From NCBI GenBank assembly GCA_028290305.1, contig JAQGKC010000412.1, positions 1 to 47,484 on the forward strand: DNA of 47,484 nt, read 5' to 3'. The DNA is from Bradyrhizobium sp. (GTDB lineage Bacteria; Pseudomonadota; Alphaproteobacteria; Rhizobiales; Xanthobacteraceae). Under the pieces are notes generated by a model. The model was not told where the DNA came from. It saw only the letters and a program-made list of their open reading frames with translations, and did not search any database. This document shows positions 40,995-47,484 of this stretch, in pieces. The first letter of the stretch is position 1. Each line of letters opens with the position of its first letter. Both the position numbers and the translations under genes were made by a program.

Positions 40995-42296
40995 ATGACC
41001 AGATCCTCGATCCCATCGCATGCCAGCGTCGTCGTGATTGGCGGCGGCCAGGCCGGCCTTGCCATGAGCTATCAGCTCAAACAGAGCGGCATCGATCATA
41101 TCATCCTGGAGAAGGACCAGATCGCGCATTCCTGGAAGACGCAGCGCTGGGACGCATTTTGCCTGGTGACGCCGAACTGGCAGTGCCAGCTCCCCGGATT
41201 CCCCTATCAGGGCAGCGACCCCAAGGGTTTCATGCTGCGCGATGAAATCGTCGGCTATGTCGAAGGCTACGCCAAACATATATCGGCGCCAGTCAAGGAA
41301 GGCGTCGCAGTGACCCGCTTGAAGCAAGGCGCAAGCGGCGGCTTCGCGCTCGAGACCAGCGCCGGCGACATGACGGCGGATGCGGTGGTGCTCGCCGTCA
41401 GCGGCTATCATGTGCCGAACGTGCCGTTGATGTCGGATCGTCTGGATGGGTCGGTGATGCAATTGCATTCCTCAGCCTATCGAAATCCGGATCAGTTGCC
41501 GCCGGGCGACGTGCTGGTGATCGGCAGCGGCCAATCCGGCTGCCAGATCGCTGAAGATCTGCATCTGGCGGGACGCAGAGTGCATCTGGCCGTCGGCAGC
41601 GCGCCGCGCTGCCCGCGGGTCTATCGCGGCCGCGATGCCGTGGAATGGCTCGACGATCTCGGCCAGTATGATCTGCCGGTCGATCAACATAATTTGAAGG
41701 AAAAAGTACGAAAAAACGCCAACCACTATCTGACCGGACGCGACGGCGGCCGGGATATCGACCTGCGAAAATTCGCGCTGGAAGGAATGACGCTCTACGG
41801 GCGGCTCAAGGATATCCAAGACGGCCGGCTTGAATTTGCCGATGATCTGCAGAAGAATCTCGACAATGCCGATCGCGTTTACAACGGGATCTGCGGTCTG
41901 ATCGACGACCATATCGCGCGCAACGGCGTCGATGCGCCGGCATCGCCGCATTATGAGCCGGTCTGGCAGCCCGCCGGGACCGTCGCCACGCTCGATCCGG
42001 CCAGCGCCGGAATCAGCGCGATTATCTGGACCACCGGGTTTCGGTCGGATTGGTCCTGGGTCGAACTTCCGATTTTCGATGGCGCCGGCTACCCGACCCA
42101 CAGGCGCGGCGTGACCTCAATGGACGGCGTCTACGTGTTGGGCCTGCCGTGGCTCCATACGTGGGGTTCGGGACGTTTCGTCGGCGTCGGCCGGGATGCC
42201 GACTTTGTGTCAAACCATATTGCAGCGAGCCTGACTGCGTCGAAGGCGTCCCCGCCTGCTCAACCGGCCTTTCACCCGACAGAGAGCGCGGCGTGA
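40995..42296 (+). CDS. MSMEG_0569 family flavin-dependent oxidoreductase (nitH-type)
   Basis: A 433-residue flavoprotein monooxygenase-like enzyme. FAD binds at VVVIGGGQAGLAMSYQL and NADPH at VLVIGSGQSGCQIAEDLH; WKTQRWDAFCLVTPNWQCQLPG lies between. It may hydroxylate an N or C atom in the pathway. GGAG precedes ATG 40995 by six bases. It is the last gene of the Nit1C run; the downstream palindrome may end the transcript. Confidence 0.93.
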   Translation: MTRSSIPSHASVVVIGGGQAGLAMSYQLKQSGIDHIILEKDQIAHSWKTQRWDAFCLVTPNWQCQLPGFPYQGSDPKGFMLRDEIVGYVEGYAKHISAPVKEGVAVTRLKQGASGGFALETSAGDMTADAVVLAVSGYHVPNVPLMSDRLDGSVMQLHSSAYRNPDQLPPGDVLVIGSGQSGCQIAEDLHLAGRRVHLAVGSAPRCPRVYRGRDAVEWLDDLGQYDLPVDQHNLKEKVRKNANHYLTGRDGGRDIDLRKFALEGMTLYGRLKDIQDGRLEFADDLQKNLDNADRVYNGICGLIDDHIARNGVDAPASPHYEPVWQPAGTVATLDPASAGISAIIWTTGFRSDWSWVELPIFDGAGYPTHRRGVTSMDGVYVLGLPWLHTWGSGRFVGVGRDADFVSNHIAASLTASKASPPAQPAFHPTESAA

Positions 42297-42316
42297 AGCT
42301 GTTCGGAGATCCCGTC

Positions 42317-42332
42317 CCGATAAATTTATCGG
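42317..42332. promoter_or_regulatory. 16-bp perfect palindrome after Nit1C
   Basis: CCGATAAATTTATCGG is a perfect palindrome, 20 bases after the last Nit1C stop and 97 before the binding-protein start. It could be a repressor operator for the downstream gene. With no loop or T-run it is a poor terminator. Confidence 0.55.
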
Positions 42333-42429
42333 TTCGGCCGGGAATCTGGGTTTAAACGCCTCCTCCAATCGACCACAATGGCCGGTGAAGGCTCGATGAT
42401 GAATAACGAGCCGATGGGTGGAGAATCCG

Positions 42430-43230
42430 ATGTTTGTTCAATCCGTGCCGTGCGTCGCCGGTCTCGTTCTTAGCGTTGCAATGATGATGGCTGGTCCCGC
42501 CTGTGCCGATTCCCTGAAGGACGAAATCGCACCGACCGGCAAGCTGCGGGTGGCGATCGCGATCAGCCCGGCCGGCGGCGCGTTCTGGTCGACCAAGACC
42601 GAAACCGGAGGTTATGGCGGGGTGCCGGTCGATCTCGGCAAGGAGATGGCGGCACAGCTCGGTGTCCCCGTCGAATATGTCGCGTACCAGAATTCCGGAC
42701 AAATCACCGACGCCGCATCGAAAGGCACCTGGGACGTCACCTTCCTGCCGAAGGACGCCGTGCGGATGACCAAGATGGAGTTCGGACCGATCTATGAGGT
42801 CGCGGATGCGACCTATATTGTCAAGGCGGGCTCGTCGGTGACGAATTTTCAGACGCTCGATCAGCCCGGCGTCAAGGTCGCGGCGGAATACAACACCACC
42901 ACCATGCGCGGTGCCGTTGCGCATCTAAAAAATGCGAAAGTGACCGAGTATCAGACCTACGATGAGATATTCGCGTTGCTGAAGAACGGCGAGATCGATG
43001 CATTCGCGCTATCGCGCGACCAGCTCAATGCCATGGCGAAGAAGATCCCGGGCACGCGTGTGCTGGATGAAACCTTTAAGCAGACCGTGACGGCGGTGGC
43101 AGTGCCGCTCGATCACCCGCTGGCGCTGGCGTTCGTGACCAAGTTCATGACGGACGCCACGTCGAACGGAACGCTCCGCAAGGCCTACGACAACAACGGA
43201 TTGAAGGACACACCGATCCGGACGAAATAG
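42430..43230 (+). CDS. Periplasmic amino-acid-type solute-binding protein
   Basis: A 266-residue secreted binding protein (SBP_bac_3 type). Signal peptide VPCVAGLVLSVAMMMAGPACA, then TGKLRVAIAISPAGGAFWS, GGVPVDLGKEMAAQLGVPVEYV, WDVTFLPKDAVRMTKMEFGPIYEVADATYIV. No permease or ATPase genes adjoin, so it is an orphan binding protein, perhaps for an aromatic or small amino compound. GTGGAG precedes ATG 42430 by seven bases. Nitrilase-linked uptake is possible because it follows Nit1C, but there is no direct evidence. Confidence 0.87.
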   Translation: MFVQSVPCVAGLVLSVAMMMAGPACADSLKDEIAPTGKLRVAIAISPAGGAFWSTKTETGGYGGVPVDLGKEMAAQLGVPVEYVAYQNSGQITDAASKGTWDVTFLPKDAVRMTKMEFGPIYEVADATYIVKAGSSVTNFQTLDQPGVKVAAEYNTTTMRGAVAHLKNAKVTEYQTYDEIFALLKNGEIDAFALSRDQLNAMAKKIPGTRVLDETFKQTVTAVAVPLDHPLALAFVTKFMTDATSNGTLRKAYDNNGLKDTPIRTK

Positions 43231-43263
43231 CGCGATTGCCGCTGGCACCGCCAGCGACGGAAA

Positions 43264-44118
43264 TCACGAATGAAGGGCGTTGTCGATCTGCACCCTTCCG
43301 TAAAAGTGCCGATAGGCATGGGACAGAAAGCCGATCGAAATCGGCAGAACGAGCAGGTAATAGCTCACAAAAACAATACCGGCGACGACCCATCGCCCGG
43401 GCATCGCGCTCTCGACAGCGACAACGGGACTAGGAAATCCCACCAGAACCAAAAAAGCAATTTCCGCCGCCAATAGCGGGGGCAACGTGCAAACCACAAT
43501 GCCCCAAAAAATCCGCCAGGTATTGCCGCGCGTACGATTCCACGCTTCTTTAAACGTCAGGCTCAGATCCCCGATTGCGCGTGCGGGAAGCAGCAAACTG
43601 AAGCGCAGCGTGGCGGCAAAGGCCACGAAATATACTATAAAAACAACCAGCGCGCTCAGGAATAGGATTGGCCCTGCAGGCGCTGCGTTGACATCGGTCG
43701 TGTGCGGCATCGCCCAAAGCAACACTGGCACGATGATGATCAGCGCGGGAAGCCCAGCAATCAGACAGATGGCAATACCCATCCCGATGTAGCGCCACAG
43801 ATTTCGGGTAACGACATTGCTCGCACTAAAGTCAGGCGCTTCGTTCAGAAGCAGGTGTCGATGCCAGGCGACGGCAATACTGAACCCGGCAAACAACATC
43901 ACCACAGTGGAGAGGTTTCCCAGCACCGCCGCTTCAGTCGGTATCCGTGGGGGCACTCCCGGCTTCATGTTCGCCAGGACTTCGGCCATCCAGGACATTT
44001 GCAGCCAACTTGCCGCGCCCGTCAGCGGTGCAAGCAGCAGCAGCCATGGCCAGGACATTTGCAGCGCGGTCCTAAAACCATGGAAGTAGGTCGAATAAGA
44101 GAGCCGATCGTTTTCCAC
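43264..44118 (-). CDS. Six-helix integral membrane protein of unknown function
   Basis: A 284-residue protein with about six hydrophobic segments (near 25-40, 70-85, 113-136, 150-172, 202-228, 245-270) and small loops. It shows a repeated pattern near helices (NLWRYIGMGIAI, TWRIFWGIVVC, RNTRGN-like amphipathic stretches), a layout common in uncharacterised DUF-type membrane proteins. I do not recognise the family. It is convergent with the binding protein at 42430-43230 and no operon partner is clear. Confidence 0.7.
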   Translation of the reverse strand: MENDRLSYSTYFHGFRTALQMSWPWLLLLAPLTGAASWLQMSWMAEVLANMKPGVPPRIPTEAAVLGNLSTVVMLFAGFSIAVAWHRHLLLNEAPDFSASNVVTRNLWRYIGMGIAICLIAGLPALIIIVPVLLWAMPHTTDVNAAPAGPILFLSALVVFIVYFVAFAATLRFSLLLPARAIGDLSLTFKEAWNRTRGNTWRIFWGIVVCTLPPLLAAEIAFLVLVGFPSPVVAVESAMPGRWVVAGIVFVSYYLLVLPISIGFLSHAYRHFYGRVQIDNALHS

Positions 44119-44244
44119 AATGGCAGCTTCGGATTGGCCGGGCCCTCGGCCTCGATGGTTGCGCTCACGTTGATTCCCCGCCCCTTAGCCAACTCCGTCA
44201 TTCCGTTAACGGATTGGCCGCGATCTTAATATCAATTTGTTGCG

Positions 44245-45039
44245 TTAATTCGTCGCGTTCGCCGGAATCGGCTCCATGCCGCTCTTGACGATCGCGGTGC
44301 TGGCGGCGGGAGATGCAAGAAACTTGATCAGGGCGCGGCCGGCGTCGGGCTCCTTGGAGGCGGCGGCGATTCCGGCTGAAAACACCGTGATCTTCTGCAA
44401 ATCCGGTGGCAACGGCCCGACGATATCGACGCCCGGTATGGGAAGCATTTCGCTGATCTGCTGGAAGCCGATCTCTGCGTCGCCGCGCGCTACCACGCCG
44501 GCGACCGGCTCGGCCGGAATTTGCCTGGCTTTGCCTTTCATTTCCTCTGATATGCCGAGGCGCTGAAACATCTCGGTCGAGACATAGACGCCGCTGGCAC
44601 TGTCGGAATAGGCGATCGATTTCGCGGCGAGCAGCGCGCGCTTGACCGCTTCAGCAGAACTGATGTCCGGCTTTGGTGCGCCGGCCTTTACCGCGATCCC
44701 GATCGGTGACTTCACGAGATCGACACGGCTGTCGGCTGTGACCTTGCCCTGCCTGGCGAGATCGCCGAGCGCATAGCCCACCATGATCAGCACATCGGCA
44801 GGCTCGCCGCGTTCCAGCCGGACCGGGATCGCGTTGACGGTTGTGCCCATCGAAGGCCCGTACGCCGTGATCACCTTGTTGCCGGTGGCGCGTTCGAATT
44901 CCGGCACCAGCGCATTATAGGCCGCCGTCAGTCCACCCGAGATCATCACCCTGACTTCGGCAGCGCTTGCGGCGCCGGTGAGCCACAGCGTGGCCAAGAA
45001 GCCGAGCGCCAGCGAGCGCAGGTTTCCAGAAATCTTCAT
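44245..45039 (-). CDS. Molybdate-like periplasmic substrate-binding protein
   Basis: A 264-residue secreted type 2 binding protein. Signal peptide SLALGFLATLWLTGAASAA, then EVRVMISGGLTAAYNALVPEFERATGNKV, ADVLIMVGYALGDLARQGKV and AEIGFQQISEMLPIPGVDIVGPLP, as in ModA-like extracellular proteins that often lack a partner transporter. Ligand unknown. GGAGGA at 45046-45051 is six bases from ATG 45039; an ATG at 45045 touches the site and is unlikely. Confidence 0.85.
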   Translation of the reverse strand: MKISGNLRSLALGFLATLWLTGAASAAEVRVMISGGLTAAYNALVPEFERATGNKVITAYGPSMGTTVNAIPVRLERGEPADVLIMVGYALGDLARQGKVTADSRVDLVKSPIGIAVKAGAPKPDISSAEAVKRALLAAKSIAYSDSASGVYVSTEMFQRLGISEEMKGKARQIPAEPVAGVVARGDAEIGFQQISEMLPIPGVDIVGPLPPDLQKITVFSAGIAAASKEPDAGRALIKFLASPAASTAIVKSGMEPIPANATN

Positions 45040-45117
45040 GATCATTCCTCCCGGGACGACTCTTGATCGGTCGCGCGCGATGAAGGGAGGATCGTATCCT
45101 GCAAACCAAGGTTTGTC

Positions 45118-45153
45118 ATTCCGGACGGTCCGCGATGCGGACCGATCCGGAAT
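45118..45153. repeat. Palindromic repeat with REP-like build
   Basis: ATTCCGGACGGTCCGC and its partner GCGGACCGATCCGGAAT form an imperfect hairpin across 45118-45153 in the gap between two minus-strand genes. It resembles other extragenic palindromes of these genomes. Confidence 0.65.
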
Positions 45154-45226
45154 CTCGAAGTGATGGGCGCACCGGTTTCTCAGGTGATTACGCGATTGCG
45201 AGCAAAGTGCCACCGTTCAACGGGAA

Positions 45227-45246
45227 ATTAAATGCACTGTCACCGT
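45227..45246. repeat. Solo terminal repeat downstream of the esterase
   Basis: ATTAAATGCACTGTCACCGT matches 18 of 20 positions of the right terminal repeat of the elements at 46983-47276. It lies 12 bases after the esterase stop and is inverted relative to the copy at 46965-46982 on the other side of the esterase. Confidence 0.75.
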
Positions 45247-45258
45247 GGCATGAAACGC

Positions 45259-46797
45259 TTAATGGCATAAAAAACTGCGGGCCGACTTTGTATCGCCTTC
45301 ACCATTGTAGTGGGCCGCCGTTGGATAAGGGCAAAGCGGTCGCGATAAATCCGAATTTGCCTTGGTTGCGAGAATGCTGTCAGGGACCTTGCCCTGATCG
45401 ACCCATGCATCTATCGCCGAAAGCATATCGAATTGATCCGGTCCGGGACCGCCACGGCAATGATAGACGCCCGGCGCCAAGAACAATCGCATCTTGTCGC
45501 CAATATCTGACTCGGAAATGTTGAGGACTTGGGAAGTAACCTTTCTCGCAGCCTGAAAGTACTCGATCGTGCCGAGCGGACTCGGTCCCGGATCCTGAAG
45601 GCCATGCCACATGAGCCATTTGCCTCCTCGTTTTATAAAGCTTGAGGCGTCCGGATTGTTGGATTGAAACGCCTTTGCGACCGGGCTTGCGTTCAAGTCG
45701 CTCATGATCTGATCCGCAGCAGCGGTCTTCCAGGGATGATCCGCGTCTCCATAGAGGAAAGTCATCAAATACCGGATGCTCAGCGAGTAATTTTGGCCGA
45801 GAGGATTATCGGGTGTTCCTCCGATCGAACGCGGCCCCCACGCAAGTTCGCTGCCACGCATGAGCGGCCAAGCGGCTATCTCGCCAGCAGATGATTTGGT
45901 CCCGTCATAACTCTGCCTGACCGCGGCGACCTGCTTTGCGCTCAGACAAGCCGGCCCTTCTTCGCCCGGGCGACAGGCAAGTGCGGCAGGATCCCATTTG
46001 CAACTCAATGGGTCGGAAATGATCCCGTCGCGAACACCATCTGCTTTGTCACAAGCCTCATTCACGGCGTTATGTATGAGATCCAACTGTTGGTCGGTGA
46101 CGAGGCTATCAGGATCCTTACGGAGTGCCTGCAACCGAAACAAGCCGCTCGTCTGAACTCTGAGATCGTAAACCGGCGCGCCGGATATCACGCCGTCATA
46201 ATCTTCCGGATAGCGCTGAACTTCACTGAAGCCCTGCCGTCCACCGGTCGAGCAACCTTCGAAATAGGCCCTTGCCTGTTGCCGTCCATAATATTTCGCG
46301 ACCAGCGTCTTTCCGGTCGTCGTCATCAAATGGATCGAGCGATACCCGAAATCGGCGAGTTGAATCGGATTTACATGCCCCGGCTTGTCGATCATGAACG
46401 CGCCATCGGTAATGCTACTGCTTGGATGACCGGTATCGGTACCAGCTACGGCATAGCCCTTCGACAATCCGTGCGCCGCGCCTGAAAGGGTGACGTCCCC
46501 GGAGAATCCTCCCCCACCGATGCCGAGGAATTTCCCATTCCATTCTTCAGGCAATCTAAAAACGACACCGATGTTTGATCCGGCGGTGGGCTTGATTTCG
46601 GCGATGACTTCGCAGAACGGGGCGAGCTGCTGCTTCGGATCCGCGGCAACCATCTTGGCAGAAATGACCGTTAAATCTGGAACTGAATCCTGCTTTTTCA
46701 AAGCCACGCAGGCCGCTTCGTTGGCGATAGCATATCCCGAAGCCGATGTGAGGATTAGCGACACGAAAGTCAGTAAACGAATTCCCATAAGTTCCAT
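45259..46797 (-). CDS. Secreted tannase/feruloyl esterase family hydrolase
   Basis: A 512-residue secreted esterase. Signal peptide GIRLLTFVSLILTSASGYAIA. The nucleophile motif is FEGCSTGGRQ (C182-S183), the Asp is likely in WHGLQDPGPSPL, and VYHCRGGPGPDQFD gives the His-Cys pair of the CS-D-HC motif, where the two Cys form the active-site disulfide. It should cut feruloyl or galloyl esters from plant material. Start could be ATG 46797, 46788 or 46848. The gene is bracketed by repeat ends (45227 and 46965). Confidence 0.9.
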   Translation of the reverse strand: MELMGIRLLTFVSLILTSASGYAIANEAACVALKKQDSVPDLTVISAKMVAADPKQQLAPFCEVIAEIKPTAGSNIGVVFRLPEEWNGKFLGIGGGGFSGDVTLSGAAHGLSKGYAVAGTDTGHPSSSITDGAFMIDKPGHVNPIQLADFGYRSIHLMTTTGKTLVAKYYGRQQARAYFEGCSTGGRQGFSEVQRYPEDYDGVISGAPVYDLRVQTSGLFRLQALRKDPDSLVTDQQLDLIHNAVNEACDKADGVRDGIISDPLSCKWDPAALACRPGEEGPACLSAKQVAAVRQSYDGTKSSAGEIAAWPLMRGSELAWGPRSIGGTPDNPLGQNYSLSIRYLMTFLYGDADHPWKTAAADQIMSDLNASPVAKAFQSNNPDASSFIKRGGKWLMWHGLQDPGPSPLGTIEYFQAARKVTSQVLNISESDIGDKMRLFLAPGVYHCRGGPGPDQFDMLSAIDAWVDQGKVPDSILATKANSDLSRPLCPYPTAAHYNGEGDTKSARSFLCH

Positions 46798-46964
46798 TTC
46801 CAAAAATCGATCGATCTGCGCCGATCTGGAGTCCGAATAGAATTTCATCGCACCTAAAATATTTCAAGCGATAAACGCACCGCGACGCTGTGATCAGATT
46901 CTTTTTTCTGGTGCAATCGACAAATTGTACCAGCCCGTAGGATGGGTTGAGCCCTTGAGACTGA

Positions 46965-46982
46965 ATTACGGTGACAGTGCAC
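46965..46982. repeat. Extra repeat tip next to copy A
   Basis: ATTACGGTGACAGTGCAC sits immediately before copy A, repeating its first 16 bases. It looks like the left end of a second, deleted copy or the outer end of a unit that includes the esterase. Bases 46849-46964 show no gene. Confidence 0.75.
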
Positions 46983-47096
46983 TACGGTGACAGTGCACTT
47001 AACCTGCGTGATTGTTCAAGCTCCCGCCAACCCGATCGATATCGGAGCTCAGACTTGGAGGGTTCCGAGGAGCTAGTTAAGTGCACCGTCACCGTA
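46983..47096. repeat. 114-bp terminal-inverted-repeat element, copy A
   Basis: Left end TACGGTGACAGTGCACTTAAC's first 18 bases are at 46983-47000 and its inverted partner ends at 47096 with one mismatch. The interior (CTGCGTGATTG, CAAGCTCCC, CAGACTTGGAGGGTTCCGA) recurs in copy B. It encodes nothing; it resembles a non-autonomous miniature element or REP-like pair. Confidence 0.8.
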
Positions 47097-47155
47097 ATAC
47101 TATGGGGTGCAGTCCAGGACTGTCACCGAACACCGCCAAGAAATAGCCGGATTTT

Positions 47156-47276
47156 ATTACGGTGACAGTGCACTTAACCTGCGTGATTGGTCCAAGCTCC
47201 CACTAACCCCATCGATATCGGAAGCTCAGACTTGGAGGGTTCCGACTGAGCTAGTTAAGTGCACTGTCACCGTAAT
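47156..47276. repeat. 121-bp terminal-inverted-repeat element, copy B
   Basis: A direct repeat of copy A with perfect 23-base inverted ends (ATTACGGTGACAGTGCAC... and ...GCACTGTCACCGTAAT). The interior matches copy A at most positions with small indels. Its right end is followed at once by transposase coding sequence, so it marks a junction. Confidence 0.85.
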
Positions 47277-47279
47277 ACC

Positions 47280-47484
47280 GGTGTGCAATACGCCTCCATC
47301 GCCTATCGCCAACGACTGGCCGATCGTAACATCACCATCAGCATGAGCAGACCGGGCAATCCCTTCGACAATGCCAAGGCCGAGAGCTTCATGAAGACGC
47401 TGAAGACCGAAGAGATCAATGGCAAGGCCTTCGCCGACCTCAGCGACGCCCGCCGCCGTATCAACGACTTTATCGCAGAGGTCT
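47280..47484 (+). pseudogene. IS3-family transposase fragment (OrfB C-terminal part), runs off window
   Basis: From 47280 the frame reads GVQYASIAYRQRLADRN, then MSRPGNPFDNAKAESFMKTLKTEEI, the C-terminal DDE catalytic block of IS3-family transposases (final Glu in AESFMKTLK). The N-terminal catalytic half is missing: the frame enters directly from copy B. Either the element inserted into a transposase gene or a deletion fused them. The downstream part continues beyond the window. Confidence 0.85.

Noticed and set aside
46965..47276. CRISPR-like repeats
   Set aside because: Only two full copies with inverted ends and no spacers or cas genes; they behave like a mobile element.

Overview
The window looks like a chromosomal stretch from a Bradyrhizobium-type alphaproteobacterium (Nitrobacteraceae). 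It is GC-rich, with long antisense shadow frames. The tartrate dehydratase carries every catalytic residue described for the Bradyrhizobium enzyme. The gaps hold palindromic repeats of the kind scattered through these genomes, and the siderophore receptor has an Irr-type iron box. This is inferred from the sequence alone.

Left part (1-9539). The window opens inside a SpoVR gene. A decayed copy of the korB 3' end follows, then a membrane protein that fuses a class III nucleotide cyclase to a formylglycine-enzyme-like domain, a small secreted DUF4399 protein and an HD-domain hydrolase. On the minus strand lies a three-gene operon: a GltD-like flavoprotein with ferredoxin clusters, then korA and korB of a 2-oxoacid:ferredoxin oxidoreductase.

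PQQ region (9774-17737). A minus-strand operon reads pqqA-pqqB-pqqC-pqqD-pqqE, then an S33 peptidase and a dimeric alpha/beta-barrel protein. The 26-codon pqqA was found by hand. Just beyond, on the plus strand, are a secreted sorbosone-dehydrogenase-type sugar dehydrogenase and a dihaem c4-type cytochrome, a plausible user of PQQ and its electron acceptor.

Middle (17851-35040). Mostly metabolic and transport genes: amidase, glutathione peroxidase, DUF3297, D(-)-tartrate dehydratase, TonB-dependent siderophore receptor, malonyl-CoA decarboxylase, AraC regulator with divergent MFS transporter, a zinc-ribbon methyltransferase, Kup potassium transporter, MHS transporter plus DJ-1/PfpI protein, and a MocR regulator.

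Nit1C cluster (35314-42296). This is the most interesting system. Eight tightly packed or overlapping plus-strand genes encode a DsrE-like protein (MSMEG_0572/Sll0783 family), a nitrilase, an unusual radical SAM protein, a GNAT acyltransferase, an AIR-synthase-like protein, a GT4 glycosyltransferase, a small MSMEG_0570-family protein and a flavin monooxygenase-like protein. The set matches the conserved Nit1C (MSMEG_0565-0572 / sll0783-0787) cluster linked to cyanide and nitrile nitrogen assimilation; its product is, to my knowledge, unknown. A perfect sigma-54 promoter consensus lies 52 bases before the first start codon, with several palindromes upstream.

Right end (42297-47484). Two periplasmic binding proteins, a six-helix membrane protein and a tannase/feruloyl esterase. 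The esterase is bracketed by copies of one terminal-inverted-repeat motif. Two full copies of that element follow, the second ending exactly at a truncated IS3-family transposase, so this edge is a mobile-element-affected border.
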